Shown here: positions 23,754 to 35,212 of the stretch, in pieces
How positions within the stretch are numbered: the first letter of the stretch is position 1
Layout: each line of letters begins with the position of its first letter
Assembly: GCA_025617745.1 (NCBI GenBank)
Contig: CM046858.1
Span: 51,591,925-51,655,924, forward strand
DNA: 64,000 nt
DNA from: Heliocidaris erythrogramma
Taxonomy: Eukaryota; Echinodermata; Echinoidea; Camarodonta; Echinometridae
Reading direction: 5' to 3'
The notes under the pieces: generated by a model
Seen by the model: the letters and a program-made list of their open reading frames with translations, nothing else
Told to the model about the DNA's origin: nothing
Database searches by the model: none
Program-made: the position numbers and the translations under genes

Positions 23754-25040
23754 TCACACATCTTGAGATTGACCCTCAGTTCTTCTCTTTTGGGTATATT
23801 TATTTTTCTGCCGCGCTATTTTGTGAGTTGGATTTTCCTCTGAGGCAGCAATCGCAGTAACAATTTTTTGGTCCTCTACATGTGTTTGGGAATCTAGCTT
23901 TTGTGTTTGTGGTAAATCATCCTTACTTTCAGTATTCACTTGCTCTTCTGCTTTGTTATCTGAATCTTTTCGTTTTCGATTTTCCCTTGGCATTGTTGGA
24001 TGCTCTTTTGAAGCCTCTTGGTGGTAAGGAGTGGTGACTTGGACAGTGCTGTTTAAAGAAGTAGGTTCCCTTCTTAGTCTTAGTAGATGTACTGTAATTT
24101 GAATGATGGTAATAACAACACAGAAAAAAACCAATGCCGAAATCAAGATCAGGCACCAATTCTCGTGATGGTCTACAGGGTTGCTATTACCCTCCATGTC
24201 AATGTTTTTTCCACTTTCGTTTGTGTCCTGCTCTGCAGATTTATAAGTAGACAAGGAAATGGATGATATGTCAGATGTTGTGGTTAATGTGTCTGAACAT
24301 GGAGGAATGGTAAGTTTGTGATTGGTCCCATATTTGGGACTCCAGGTGAAATCTGTACATTCACAATAATCCCTCTGTTTTTCATGAGTAGATGTACAAC
24401 AGAAGACTGTTTGTTCCCTTTCCATCCAAAATTCTTGCGTAAGGACTTTAGTACCAGAACTAAGTGTCCCTTTAGTCAGGAGTTTTTCACCATTTTGATA
24501 ACAGTCAAAAATACCCTGGATGCTACCAATTGATGCAGTGCAGCGCAACCAGGTCAATGCAAATTTGCTCAGACCAAATTTGCTCAGACCACTAGTATCA
24601 ACTCTACATTTTGCTTTACCTGGAAAGTATTTAACCTCTAATCCTATTTTCTTGGTTTGTTCTGATTTTTTTTTTTCACCATTATACACATCGCAGTGGT
24701 ATGTCCCCGCATCTTCCCTCGTGACATTTGTGATTATAACTGTGATAAAATATAGCTCAACATTTCCTTCCCTGACATGGTCTTCTTGTACTCTGAATCG
24801 AGACAATTGATTCTTAGTCACACCATCCCATTTGTTCTTTCCAAAATCATAAAATGGTCTTCTTCGGGCTCTATGTATTTTTAGGCTTAGATTATTTATA
24901 TCCTGGTATTGAAAAGTTAGCTCAGCCACCTCACCTTCAGTGAAAGTTGATATAGTGCATTTAACTGGATTAGTATAGATGAGTGATGTAATCAATACTG
25001 GTATGAATACTTTACACAGTTTAATAGCCACTTGAGACAT
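23754..25040 (-). CDS. Type A immunoglobulin-like membrane protein A2
   Basis: Predicted 428-residue type I membrane protein, single exon. The frame is open to 25106, but the signal peptide begins at the Met at 25040, which I choose. That start is 10 bases after the TAA of B3. The V-like domain (about 35-137) has Phe43 at the B-strand Cys position, TREDAGTYHCDVY with Cys116, and no core Trp. The second domain has cysteines 145, 167, 180, 214/215, 226 and 228, with the DCYQNG and FCC motifs. A 15-base perfect tandem duplication gives GLSKFGLSKF inside this domain. A stalk, membrane span (about 295-320) and a long charged tail follow; the tail end (YTQKRRT) resembles that of A1 (YTKQRT). Function is unknown; partner-chain role with B3 is inferred. 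Confidence 0.88.
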   Translation of the reverse strand: MSQVAIKLCKVFIPVLITSLIYTNPVKCTISTFTEGEVAELTFQYQDINNLSLKIHRARRRPFYDFGKNKWDGVTKNQLSRFRVQEDHVREGNVELYFITVIITNVTREDAGTYHCDVYNGEKKKSEQTKKIGLEVKYFPGKAKCRVDTSGLSKFGLSKFALTWLRCTASIGSIQGIFDCYQNGEKLLTKGTLSSGTKVLTQEFWMEREQTVFCCTSTHEKQRDYCECTDFTWSPKYGTNHKLTIPPCSDTLTTTSDISSISLSTYKSAEQDTNESGKNIDMEGNSNPVDHHENWCLILISALVFFCVVITIIQITVHLLRLRREPTSLNSTVQVTTPYHQEASKEHPTMPRENRKRKDSDNKAEEQVNTESKDDLPQTQKLDSQTHVEDQKIVTAIAASEENPTHKIARQKNKYTQKRRTEGQSQDV

Positions 25041-25050
25041 GTCTAATTCC

Positions 25051-26013
25051 TTATGTACTCTTTTCTGATTTTGATTTTTGAAAGTCTTTGAAATTGTATA
25101 AACCAATTATGGTTATCACTAGAAGAGCACAAATCATAAGGAAACTGACTGTGAAAATAATGGAGAATTTTTTTTGGTTCTCACTAGAGATCCTGATTGT
25201 GGCTCCTTCAACTACAGACAGGACTTTACCTCTGGTATAGTAACTATTGGTATTTCCATTAGGACTCCAGCTCTGGACTTTTTCCAGCTCTGGTGTATTA
25301 GTTATTAGGTACTCTCTCTTCCAGTGAAAGTCTGTGCATTCCTTGTAAGATTTGGAAAACTTCCCATTAACCGAACAGCAGTGAATTGATGCACCTTTAC
25401 TGAGCCAGAAGGATGCAGAGATGGTTTTACGTCCTGTCCTTTGCACTGGAGTATTTGCTCTGTAGTGAAGTAAATCCTTGGAATAGCAAACAATGCTTCC
25501 TATAGGATAGCCACTCTTTGCTGTACAGTGCAAAACTGATAGACTTGAGAAGCTTGCTCTGATGAAATATTGACTCTCTCTTTCATCCCAATAACAAGTA
25601 GCAGGTTGTGGTGGATGATATACTTTTAGAGAATATTGCTGTGATACACTGAATTCAGCACAACCAAATGTACAAGTGTAGAATCCTTGATTGTGTGGGT
25701 GTGTGTTCTTTATCGTGAGTGATACGTGAAGTGAGTTAAAAATCGTTTCCAAGTTTGTCGTGGTGCTCAATTTGCTTTTCAGAGGAAAGTCTCTAGTTTT
25801 GTTAAGTGTTCCATTGTTGTTGAAAATTATACCATTGAAGTCTAGCAGATATCCAGTATTTTGACAGGACTCTGGTGCATAAAAATCTAGAACAGTTTCC
25901 TCACCAACTGAAGAGTACTTGCTCCGATAGTGGTGGTGATTGTCTTGGCTTGAGGATAAGGCACTGATTAATACGATGGCTAGAGAGGCTCTTACAAAAT
26001 AGTTGTAACCCAT
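25051..26013 (-). CDS. Type B immunoglobulin-like membrane protein B3
   Basis: Predicted 320-residue type I membrane protein, single exon. The signal peptide is about 1-22. The V-like domain has Cys50 (PESCQN), Cys114 and Cys118 (FYTCTFGC), so one cysteine of the three should lack an intradomain partner. The second domain has cysteines 140, 163, 176, 212/213 and 226, with LHCTAKSGYPIGSIVCY in which Cys stands at the core Trp site and IHCC on the F-strand. A stalk and membrane span (about 283-305) follow, then a short Lys/Ser-rich tail. The TAA stop is 10 bases before the A2 start, so there is no room for a separate terminator or promoter between them. Confidence 0.88.
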   Translation of the reverse strand: MGYNYFVRASLAIVLISALSSSQDNHHHYRSKYSSVGEETVLDFYAPESCQNTGYLLDFNGIIFNNNGTLNKTRDFPLKSKLSTTTNLETIFNSLHVSLTIKNTHPHNQGFYTCTFGCAEFSVSQQYSLKVYHPPQPATCYWDERESQYFIRASFSSLSVLHCTAKSGYPIGSIVCYSKDLLHYRANTPVQRTGRKTISASFWLSKGASIHCCSVNGKFSKSYKECTDFHWKREYLITNTPELEKVQSWSPNGNTNSYYTRGKVLSVVEGATIRISSENQKKFSIIFTVSFLMICALLVITIIGLYNFKDFQKSKSEKST

Positions 26014-26792
26014 CCTGACTGTTCCATGATGGCATGGAGATGCTTATGTGCGTTCCTCAGCCATAATTACTTGTGTTGAAACATAAAACTTGAATTAGCA
26101 GTGTTTGTATAAATCTGTCTTGATGAGTGAAACCTGAAGGAGGGTTGGAAAAAAGAATATGCACGAATTATGCTATCATTGTGCATTGCTGCTGTCATCT
26201 AAGGTTTTGAATTAAAACTCAGCTAGATTTGTATGATTTTTATGTAGCACAGGCATAAATCGGGCTCGGGGGGGGGGGGGGGGGGGAGGGGGATATACAT
26301 ACCCCCACTTTTGAGGGGGGGGGGGGGAGGATGGCCTGTACAAATATAACCCCAATTTTTATGGAAAACATGATCTTAAAACCAATCAGTTATTGAAAAT
26401 TTCAACAAAATTAATATATAAACTGACTGAACATATCTCTCTAAAATGCTATTAAAATACTAAAAATAGGATTGGATTATGCAAACTGTGTTTGTGTGTG
26501 TACATATATGTGTTTCTGTGCGGTTGCATGAGAAATCTAGGCACCCGATTGCTATCATCCCCCACTCCTCAAAACAGATTTATGCCATTGATATGTCACA
26601 TTAGGATTAGAAAAAAATCAAAGAAGATGCTTACATTATTGTACAAGCATTAGTAAAACTTCATTTGAATGAAGAAAGTTGAATTATTTTTTGCTTGAAA
26701 GATTTTTCTGATTAGTTGGATAGAATGTACTGTATGTACATGTAGCCTTGTCATGATTTTCCAATTGAATTATAATAATAGTCTGGACATTA
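26014..26792. other. Intergenic upstream of B3; poly-G tracts
   Basis: The 5' flank of the B3-A2 pair. Contains two G-homopolymer tracts at about 26263-26330. No gene or clear promoter was seen. Confidence 0.5.
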
Positions 26793-27004
26793 TGGCCCGA
26801 ATTTATAAAGGAGGTTTAAAGCATAGGTAAGGTTTAAACCTCCGTAAGCGTACTAAAATAAGCGTAAGTACGTGCACATTGCCCATGCGCGCACTCAAAG
26901 TATATATATGATTGGATCGGATTCCGTGCGCACGTACGCTTAAAAAACCCAGGAGGGGGTTTAAACCATGGTTTAAACCAAACCTCCTTTGTGAATTTGG
27001 GCCA
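26793..27004. mobile_element. TTA-flanked MITE, PIF/Harbinger-like
   Basis: Ends TGGCCC and GGGCCA with inverted AAAGGAGGTTTAAA / TTTAAACCAAACCTCCTTT segments enclose 212 bases. TTA precedes (26790-26792) and follows (27005-27007). The TTA duplication fits PIF/Harbinger. Interior has repeated ACGTACGCTTA-like words on both strands. Confidence 0.75.
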
Positions 27005-27007
27005 TTA

Positions 27008-27687
27008 TTTCTTGTTTTGTACTATATATTAATTGATAATCTTATTACAGATAAGCAAAAATTACCCCTACCTTATAGTATGTCACCATGCATTTGAGGA
27101 CACCCAGTTGACAGGAAACATTTTCACCTATGGCTTGTGAAAATAAATTTCTCTTCATTCCAAACCAGGTACATAACTGCCAAATATTATGTTGATATAA
27201 ATTTCTAGAATATCAAGAATAGAATCAGACAAGTTGTGACATGTAGAGTCTTGTGATTTATTGATGAGATATAGAGGTTGTTCATTTCATTATTATATTT
27301 AAATGTAGTTACTCTGAATGGTTATCATATGTAAATATTGTTGAGTGATGTCATGGCACCTGGATGTGTTGACTTACCATATAATATAGATAGGTTTAAA
27401 TGTGCCCAAGTCGGGAACACATATTTGTTTGTATTCAATTATTCTGGCGATTTTTTAGTCTCAGAGCTATTATCCTCATTTCTAAAGCATGTGCCAACTT
27501 GAATGTACACATATCAAATTAAAAACTGTGGTAGTTTAAATTTATATACAAAATTTAAAGTCACAAAATTTTGAAATTTGTTGGTTATACATGAAAAAGA
27601 ACACCAGTGTGTTCTTCCACATACTCTGCCTAAAGTGCGAGGTTTGGGGTTATTTTGGGGGTATTATGCACTTCTTTGTCATGTGTA
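27008..27687. other. Intergenic, no gene seen
   Basis: AT-rich DNA between two MITEs without recognisable content. Confidence 0.5.
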
Positions 27688-27689
27688 TA

Positions 27690-28338
27690 TGTGACCCGCC
27701 GCCTCAAAACCTACAATAAGTCGCACGGACCACAACGTAGAAAACAGCCCAAAATAGTAAATTTACTTGGATCAGTCGATTTTCTGTTTTTGTTAGAAAT
27801 GGGTAGTTTCATTATCATTCTGTCATGTCTTAAGTTTGTGAGTCGTAATTCGACTGAGAAATATGTTTTTGGGGCATTTTAAAATGACTCCTTTTTTCAC
27901 CTGTCCAGCTAATGAATTTTTGGAGAGCTTTTTGTAATGCCAAATTACTACTTTACCTCTAAAGGTATTAAATTGACTTTTGGAGTGAGTAATGAATAGG
28001 TCCTCCTGGAGCAGCGTGCCAAAATTCAGCCTAATCTAATAATCCCTTTATACCGGTTGCTATGGTCATTTGAATACCCAGTTTTACTTGGGCGCACACA
28101 GAGAGCGAAGGTTTAGCACTCTTTTGTTCCGAACTTAAATGGCCATTTTCTCTGAATAGGAGTTATTGATTGCTGGTTACATACTGATACTAAATGTGAT
28201 ATTTAAAGGTGTTATCATTGAGTAAACTAGGCAAGTGATATACCATTGGAAAGCTGAGAATCTATACTTTCAGAAAATGTATAAAACAAAAATAATAATT
28301 TTGGCGACTTATTGTAGGTTTTGAGGCGTCGGGTCACA
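27690..28338. mobile_element. TA-flanked MITE with TGTGACCC TIRs, copy 2
   Basis: The ends are inverted copies about 34 bases long with the core CCTCAAAACCTACAATAAGT, flanked by TA at 27688-27689 and 28339-28340. The 649-base interior matches the element nested at 8120-8787 in reverse orientation. No transposase is present. Confidence 0.85.
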
Positions 28339-28340
28339 TA

Positions 28341-28875
28341 TGCTTTAATGGAAACAAAATGCAAAATAATGTTAAAGGAAATGTAAAATAAAAAGGTAAT
28401 TTATAACTGATATTTTGTTTTTTTGGATTTAGTGAAAAATAAAAAAAAAGAAAAGGAAACTGTGGAAATCTTTTTGCAAAGCTCAACATGTAGCATTATC
28501 TTGAGTCCTAATATCATACTGAGGGGTTTTGTTGAAGGTATGAAATAACCTGTATAATCCTGAAGTTCATTTGTGTGTAACCTTCTTTTCTGTTTACTTT
28601 GCTCTTTCCATTTTTCAAATGTTTGTGTTGTTTGTGCCCTAGTTGAGCAAAATTAAAACATTTATATTTTCTATTTCTTTGTGAGTGTTTATCTTAATTT
28701 GTCATCAGTCAACATTGATTTTCAAATCATTTCTTATTGCTGTTAAAGTTTATTGGTCTAAATACCATATGAATATGTTTCATTTACATCGGAAATATAG
28801 GAACAATGTTGATAAATTTGCAAAAGATCAAGAATTAAGAAGAAATGGACACTAGACTTGTGACAGGCAATTTTA
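28341..28875. other. Intergenic, no gene seen
   Basis: AT-rich sequence between a MITE and the tandem duplication. Confidence 0.5.
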
Positions 28876-31776
28876 TTTGGGAAAATGAAGTAACAATACA
28901 CTACAAATATAATTACACTCATTTTCTGAGACTGTATACAATGTAGTAGTTAGCAAATTGAAAGTTCGACTTGAAAGTTTAATTTATACACAATTCATAT
29001 AAAAAAAAGAGAAGATTTTTAATACATATACATGAATTTAGATAAAACTATGATCCATTTAACCACTACCATGCTATCTGTACCATTCCCACTGGTCTGG
29101 CTACCATGAATGGCATGATAAGACCTGAACTGTGATGTTTCTTTCACCCATTTTTATCCTACCTTCTCTTCTTCATGTTCAATGAACTTCTATACAAGAG
29201 ATATTCTCTCACACATATTCTTGTAAGAAATTCATGAAATATAATTCATTTCCACCCTTAAATAAACAAATAAATGATGCAGCTTTCTTTTTTAAAAGCC
29301 TAATCTTCGTAGACTGCAAATGTCACCCACGGACAGTTGCATGGATAACGCGCAGGCAGGAGTATCCGCCCATGGTATGGTAGGGGTTAAATCTTGTACC
29401 TGTGCATATCTTTTTAAAGGAAATCATCAACAATACATATTTTCTACTATGTCTTTTCTCTTTAATTATGAAATTTGTACACATAAATTCTGTTAAACCT
29501 GTACATAGTCACAAGCATGTGAAGCTATACTGCTAAGATGTACATCAGCACATGTAATTGCCAATTACAATCCTTAAAACTAGTCAGGACGTAAATTGTA
29601 TGTTACATACCAAAAATGCAAAAATGACATATAATGTGATAAATTTTTTTATGTACAATGAAAGAATGCATCCTTCAAAATTGTAAGTACATCTCAATTT
29701 AACTAATCACACTTGGCATAAAGTTATCAACAGCCTTTTCACACAAGGGTAAAATTCGTTGTATGGGAAGCTTATTAACTGATCAGCCCTAGAGCAAATT
29801 TTCCCTGTGTGAACATCGATCTATACGATGTTTGTAAAGATACGAATTTGTGATCTAAAGACTGGTCAGAGCAGCCTACAGATACGAAGTTCGTATTGAG
29901 GAGGCAAGAGATTTTGTGTATGGATATACGGCTCTAACTGGGCGGAGCTAAGACCGGGCGCGCGGAGGTAAGACAGGGCGCGTGCTTTGATTGCCATGAC
30001 CTGCTATTATTATGGGCAATGGCCCTACCGTGCATTTAATCAACAGGGAATCTCGAACCACGGCTCCAAATTTTGTTATGTGTGAATGACATTATATGTA
30101 AAGCTTGTTAGTTTAAAGCTCTTTAAACTAATCAGCTTTACGGAATTTTATCCCTGTGTGAAAGCGGGGCATGTAGAGTGAAGGCTATCTTCCTTGGGCA
30201 AAAATATAAAATCTCTTGTAAATTTTCATATTACTAATTTACTACTGTGGTACATGTAGGTAGAAAGCTTAGAAACAAAATGATACAGCTGTTTGTCAAA
30301 TCATACACATGTAGAACATATCATATACAAAAATACAATGATACAATAAGGTATTTTGGGAAAATGAAGTAACAATACACTACAAATATAGTTACACTCA
30401 TTTTCTGAGACTGTATACAATGTAGTAGTTAGCAATTGAAAGTTCGACTTGAAAGTTTAATTTATACACAATTCATATAAAAAAAGAGAAGATTTTTAAT
30501 ACATATACATGAATTTAGATAAAACTATGATCCATTTAACCACTACCATGCCATCTGTACCATTCCCACTGGTCTGGCTACCATGAATGGCATGATAAGA
30601 CCTGAACTGTGATGCTTCTTTCACCCATTTTTATCCTACCTTCTCTTCTTCATGTTCAATGAACTTCTATACAAGAGATATTCTCTCACACATATTCTTG
30701 TAAGAAATTCATGAAATATAATTCATTTCCACCCCTAAATAAACAAATAAATGATGCAGCTTTCTTTTTTAAAAGCCTAATCTTCGTAGACTGCAAATGT
30801 CACCCACGGACAGTTGCATGGATAACGCGCAGGCAGGAGTATCCGCCCATGGTATGGTAGGGGTTAAATCTTGTACCTGTGCATATCTTTTTAAAGGAAA
30901 TTATCAACAATACATATTTCCTATGAAATTTGTACACATAAATTCTGTTAAACCTGTACATAGTCACAAGCATGTGAAGCTATACTGCTAAGATGTACAT
31001 CAGCACATGTAATTGCCAATTACAATCCTTAAAACTAGTCAGGACGTAAATTGTATGTTACATACCAAAAATGCAAAAATGACATATAATGTGATAAATT
31101 TTTTTATGTACAATGAAAGAATGCATCCTTCAAAATTGTAAGTACATCTCAATTTAACTATTCACACTTGGCATAAAGTTATCAACATGTATGGGAAGCT
31201 TATTAACTGATCTGCCCTAGAGCAAATTTTCCCTGTGTGAACATTGATCTATACGATGTTTGTAAAGATACGAATTTGTGATCTAAAGACTGGTCAGTGC
31301 AGCCTTCAGATACAAAGTTCGTATTGAGGAGGCAAGAGATTTTGTGTGTGAATGGATATACGGCTCTAACTGGGCGGAGCTAAGACCGGGCGCGCGTGCT
31401 TTGATTGTCATGACCTGCTATTATTATGGGCAATGGCCCTACCATGCATAAATCAACAGTGAATCTCGAACGATCGCACCAATTTTTTTTGTGTGTGAAT
31501 GACATCGTATATCAAGCTTATTAGTTTAAAGCTCTTTAAACTAATCAGCTTTACGGAATTTTATCCCTGTGTGAAAGCGGGGCATGTAGAGTGAAGGCCA
31601 TCTTCCTTGTATGGGTAAAAATATAAAATCTCTTGTAAATTTTCATATTACTAATTTACTTGTGGTACATGTAGGTAGAAAGTTTAGAAACAAAATGATA
31701 CAGCTGTTTGTCAAATCATACTCCTGTAGAACATATCATACATGTATACATAAATACAATGATACAATAAAGGTAC
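28876..31776. repeat. 1.48-kb tandem direct duplication
   Basis: Copy 1 is 28876-30354 and copy 2 is 30355 to about 31776, an offset of 1,479 bases. The copies agree over nearly their whole length with scattered substitutions and small indels, for example about 24 bases missing near 30920. No gene is recognisable in either. Each holds the remains of an older TIR element. The high similarity indicates a recent duplication between the B3-A2 pair and C2. Confidence 0.9.
29732..30169. mobile_element. TIR element within the tandem duplication
   Basis: CCTTTTCACACAAGGGTAAA at the left faces a TTTATCCCTGTGTGAAAG segment at the right, diverged inverted ends of a roughly 440-base element. The second duplicate retains the right end (about 31551-31585) but lacks the left end, through a small deletion near 31187. 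Superfamily unassigned. Confidence 0.6.
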
Positions 31777-32189
31777 TTTTTTCTGTAATAATAAGAATGT
31801 GGGGGTTTAATGTAACGTACAATTACATAAAATTTCACATCACAAAATTCCTATTAGGTAGCTTAGTGAAATGCAATGGCGTATAAAGATTCAGGAAAGA
31901 GGCAAAGAGGAAAATTGCTAGTTTTGCATGTGCTTCTAAAATTAGAGTCTGACATATCTGAATAAAGTTTTCGTATTATTTTGCTAAAAGTGTTCAAAGA
32001 TTTAAAAACTAATTCTACATCCTAATATTTCGGTTCTGCCTCTATAGAATAAAATTTTGATTTTTAATAATTTTGTCATTTGCGTCTTTCCCACGTTCTC
32101 ACGTGCCACAATGTTTCAATAAACTACCTAAAATAATTCCTCATTTCATGGTATCTATGATTTTAGGGTCCTTCATACTATGGTACATG
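31777..32189. other. Intergenic, no gene seen
   Basis: AT-rich DNA without recognisable content. Confidence 0.5.
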
Positions 32190-32193
32190 TTAA

Positions 32194-32663
32194 CTCTTTC
32201 AGTGCCGATGGCACGTATATGTGATAGATGGACTTGTCATTTTCATTCGCCAATTGCTCTACCACAGGAAAGGTGGTCAATGTATATCAAAATTTTTTAG
32301 CATAAATCAAGCATTCTAAAAATATGATTATAATTATATGCTGCCATGGACATTTTCAGAGAAATTGCAGATTTTAAAAAAGATATTACCTTATTTCAAC
32401 AATAGACAATAGTAAACAAATGAGAAAGCAAAAAATAATGGACAAAAGAGAAACTCAAATGTAATTTTCAATAATTCTCATGCATAAAGTGTAGTAAAGT
32501 AATAATGTTTGCTATCATAAGAAATGGTCGTAAATTTCCTCCAAGTTAGGTACACAATATGTTGTGAAATAATAGTAAGTGAAGTGGAGACATTTGAAAA
32601 GTAAGCATAGATAACATTTTGGTAAAATTTTGAAGAGAGCTAAAACCCTTGGCACAGTAAGAG
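32194..32663. mobile_element. TTAA-flanked element, piggyBac-like
   Basis: CTCTTTCAGTGCC at the left and GGCACAGTAAGAG at the right are imperfect inverted ends, flanked by TTAA at 32190-32193 and 32664-32667. TTAA target duplication is shared by piggyBac and Kolobok superfamilies; the C-rich start favours piggyBac. 470 bases, non-coding. Confidence 0.75.
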
Positions 32664-32808
32664 TTAATGAACAATTCAACTAACCTTTATGAAAAATGTT
32701 AAATAGTGCATGCAATCAGTCATTGTCATTTGACATTAAGTTTATGAATAGTTATCAAAAATAACCGAACAGGAATTATTTGTTTTTGTTTTGCTAGCTA
32801 CCTTTTAA

Positions 32809-32880
32809 CCCTTTCAATACCAATGTCAACTACGTTATTTACAAAGTGAATAGGATTTTAGTCTTGTGGTAACAAGAGGG
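32809..32880. mobile_element. Short TTAA-flanked remnant
   Basis: CCCTTTC and GAGGG ends flanked by TTAA at 32805-32808 and 32881-32884 enclose only 72 bases. It resembles the ends of the element at 32194-32663 and is probably an internally deleted relative. Confidence 0.5.
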
Positions 32881-33055
32881 TTAAAGATATGAAATACATT
32901 TACATACATCACAAACTACTTACAGATCTATCATTTATACATCGAAATGTTTCTTTTTGCAGAAAAAATGTGTCCTTATTCAAAGGTTTCAAATGTTACC
33001 ACATTTGATAAAACAGGTTCAAGTGTTCAAGAAATGGTTCCCAAGAGCCATTAGA

Positions 33056-35212
33056 TTAAATATTTTGGCCAAGTGGAATGGGAGGCATACTTTTAACAAC
33101 CTCCTTTCTGTGTTTTTTAAATGATAAGTCATGACCCGGAGTATGTCTCCTGTCTAACTCCTTCTGGACAACCCTCCCATTCTCGTATGTTGCCATATAT
33201 GAAAGACCCTGATCAGAAGAAGCTGAACTTGGGGTTTCGTATGTATTCCTTCGTTCCTCATTAGAATCCATGCTGGAGCCTCCGGAACTATCAGAGGAGG
33301 TGCTGATGTATGAAGAATGGTATACACTGGAATCATAAATGTGCTTTAGAGGGAATTGGTCTTCGGTAGCAATATCTGGTAGGTTTGTGCACCTGCCCAG
33401 TTTGTGAAGATGTGGCACATGGGGTTCGTCATAAATCGGATCAAGATTTGAACCAATGCTGTATCGGTCCTTGTAACTGTCAGTGCTCTCAAGAGATTTA
33501 GGGGTTGCATTATGTTTGTTTTTGAAATGCTTGTACATGCACATTGATATGATTGCTACAGCACATGCAGTGAGGATGACAGTCATCAAGACCACAGCAA
33601 CTGCAATGACTACAATTTGCCACACTTTAAGGACTGGACTTTTCAGAGTATCTGTGGTACCATGTTTTTTGTTTGTGTTGATATCGATGGAGTAAAGCTG
33701 TGAGCCATTTGAGTTGTCATTTAGTGATTTAGCAGTTACAGACTGTAAATCTGGTAATATTCTTGTCGATTGTAGGAAAGAAGTTGGGTCTGTTAGAATA
33801 GTATTAAGGTTCTGCCAACTGTTGGCCATTCGTTGCTGATCAATGAATTGTGAAAGATTAAACCAAGATCTGATAGTAGTGTTTCCTAAACTTACCTCAC
33901 AAGTAACTGCTTGGATTTTGCTGGTATCATAAATGCTATCCACTCCTACAGAAAAATGAGAAGTTAACTTTCCCTCCATGATAATGCTTTTATTTTCACT
34001 GAAAGAATTGTTTCCTACATACCACAGGATTTCATGTACTGGACATATGTCTGTGGCACTAAATGCTGTGCACACAAATGTTACCTCCGAGTTTTTTCTC
34101 CAGCCTTTCTGGGCGTGCATTGTTATATTTAGATCTACATTGTCTTCACAGCCTAAAGAATGAAATTCTACATCACCCACATATGTTTCATCAGTGAAGT
34201 CTCTTGAAACGGTAATACGGGATGATCCCATTCCTGAGCCTTCAGAATTTGTTACAGTGCAGGTAACACTGATATGCTTTACATATTCTGCATCACTGTC
34301 AGATGCCTTTCTCAGATTTAAGTTTATTTTTTGACCTTTCCCGCCACATCCATCAAGGATACCTTCTGGATAACAAGACCAGGAGAAATTAAACTGTTCA
34401 GGATAACCATCTGCCATGCAGGACAGTTCTGTTTGACTCATATTAACTATCTTGTCTTGCCTTGGTTGGACAAAGACATGTGGAGGATACAGAACTGTGA
34501 TTGGTCCCATGGAACACTGGTATTTAAGGCCAGGAAACACCAAATCACTAGTTACTCCACATACAATATCTTTCAGATGCAGTTGTTTTGTTACAAGCAG
34601 CTTATGTGACAGAACTCTGTATGCACCATCATCATGAAGTGTTGGCAACTGTTGGTCATTTACTCCTGGTGGGTTGAAACTCCAACTTAGATCAACAGCA
34701 GGTTCACCTCGAGGAACCTCACACATGATCCTCAAAGTCTGGCTTTCCTTGATAGCCATAGGGTGTTTAGGATTACATGTGAACTCATCACGATTAGGGA
34801 AATACTGCACAAATAGCGTGGCCTTCCTTGAAGCAAAACACATTTCCTGCGTGTCCTTGATACTTTCTTTAGTGTACAAGTTGCACCTGAAGTATTGGAT
34901 AGTCTTTCCAATGTTTCCAACAGTAACAGATGAAGTCATTTCCTGACTGGATGAGTTTAACATCTTTACTTCTTTCACTGCATAAAAGTTAGGAACTATA
35001 TGCCATGATATTCTATCAGTCTGAGTATTGAAATTGTTAGAAGTACAATTAAATGAAGCACTTTCGCCTTCTTTCACAAATTTGTCACCTGGCTGCACTT
35101 TAAAATGTGATGGTGAATGATGACAATATATAGCTGATGAATGAGAAAGATTAGCTAACAAAATGAAGACAATGATACCAGGATTCAGCTGAAAATATAA
35201 ATATGCAGCCAT
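33056..35212 (-). CDS. Type C multi-Ig receptor with tyrosine tail, C2
   Basis: Predicted 718-residue type I membrane protein, single exon. The frame is open to 35326, but the signal peptide starts at the Met at 35212, which I choose. Four Ig-like domains follow: D1 (Cys56, Trp70, Cys110), a QYFP linker, D2 (Cys164, Trp177, Cys218), D3 (Cys265, Trp278 in FSWSCYP, extra Cys280/Cys289, Cys318) and D4 (Cys381, Trp397, Cys438). A 75-residue stalk precedes the membrane span (about 530-558). The tail of about 160 residues has Tyr594 (IYDEP), Tyr626 (IYDSS), Tyr631 (VYHSS), Tyr658 (TYETP) and Tyr676 (TYENG) and a proline-containing end (SMPPIP). The motif order matches C1. It lies 555 bases downstream of the A3 stop. 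Signalling via SH2 proteins is inferred. Confidence 0.9.
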   Translation of the reverse strand: MAAYLYFQLNPGIIVFILLANLSHSSAIYCHHSPSHFKVQPGDKFVKEGESASFNCTSNNFNTQTDRISWHIVPNFYAVKEVKMLNSSSQEMTSSVTVGNIGKTIQYFRCNLYTKESIKDTQEMCFASRKATLFVQYFPNRDEFTCNPKHPMAIKESQTLRIMCEVPRGEPAVDLSWSFNPPGVNDQQLPTLHDDGAYRVLSHKLLVTKQLHLKDIVCGVTSDLVFPGLKYQCSMGPITVLYPPHVFVQPRQDKIVNMSQTELSCMADGYPEQFNFSWSCYPEGILDGCGGKGQKINLNLRKASDSDAEYVKHISVTCTVTNSEGSGMGSSRITVSRDFTDETYVGDVEFHSLGCEDNVDLNITMHAQKGWRKNSEVTFVCTAFSATDICPVHEILWYVGNNSFSENKSIIMEGKLTSHFSVGVDSIYDTSKIQAVTCEVSLGNTTIRSWFNLSQFIDQQRMANSWQNLNTILTDPTSFLQSTRILPDLQSVTAKSLNDNSNGSQLYSIDINTNKKHGTTDTLKSPVLKVWQIVVIAVAVVLMTVILTACAVAIISMCMYKHFKNKHNATPKSLESTDSYKDRYSIGSNLDPIYDEPHVPHLHKLGRCTNLPDIATEDQFPLKHIYDSSVYHSSYISTSSDSSGGSSMDSNEERRNTYETPSSASSDQGLSYMATYENGRVVQKELDRRHTPGHDLSFKKHRKEVVKSMPPIPLGQNI

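Noticed and set aside
25041..25106. Longer A2 start that would overlap B3 by 56 bases
   Set aside because: The first 22 residues of that frame are polar and basic and would bury the signal peptide; the Met at 25040 places it at the N-terminus as in A1 and A3.
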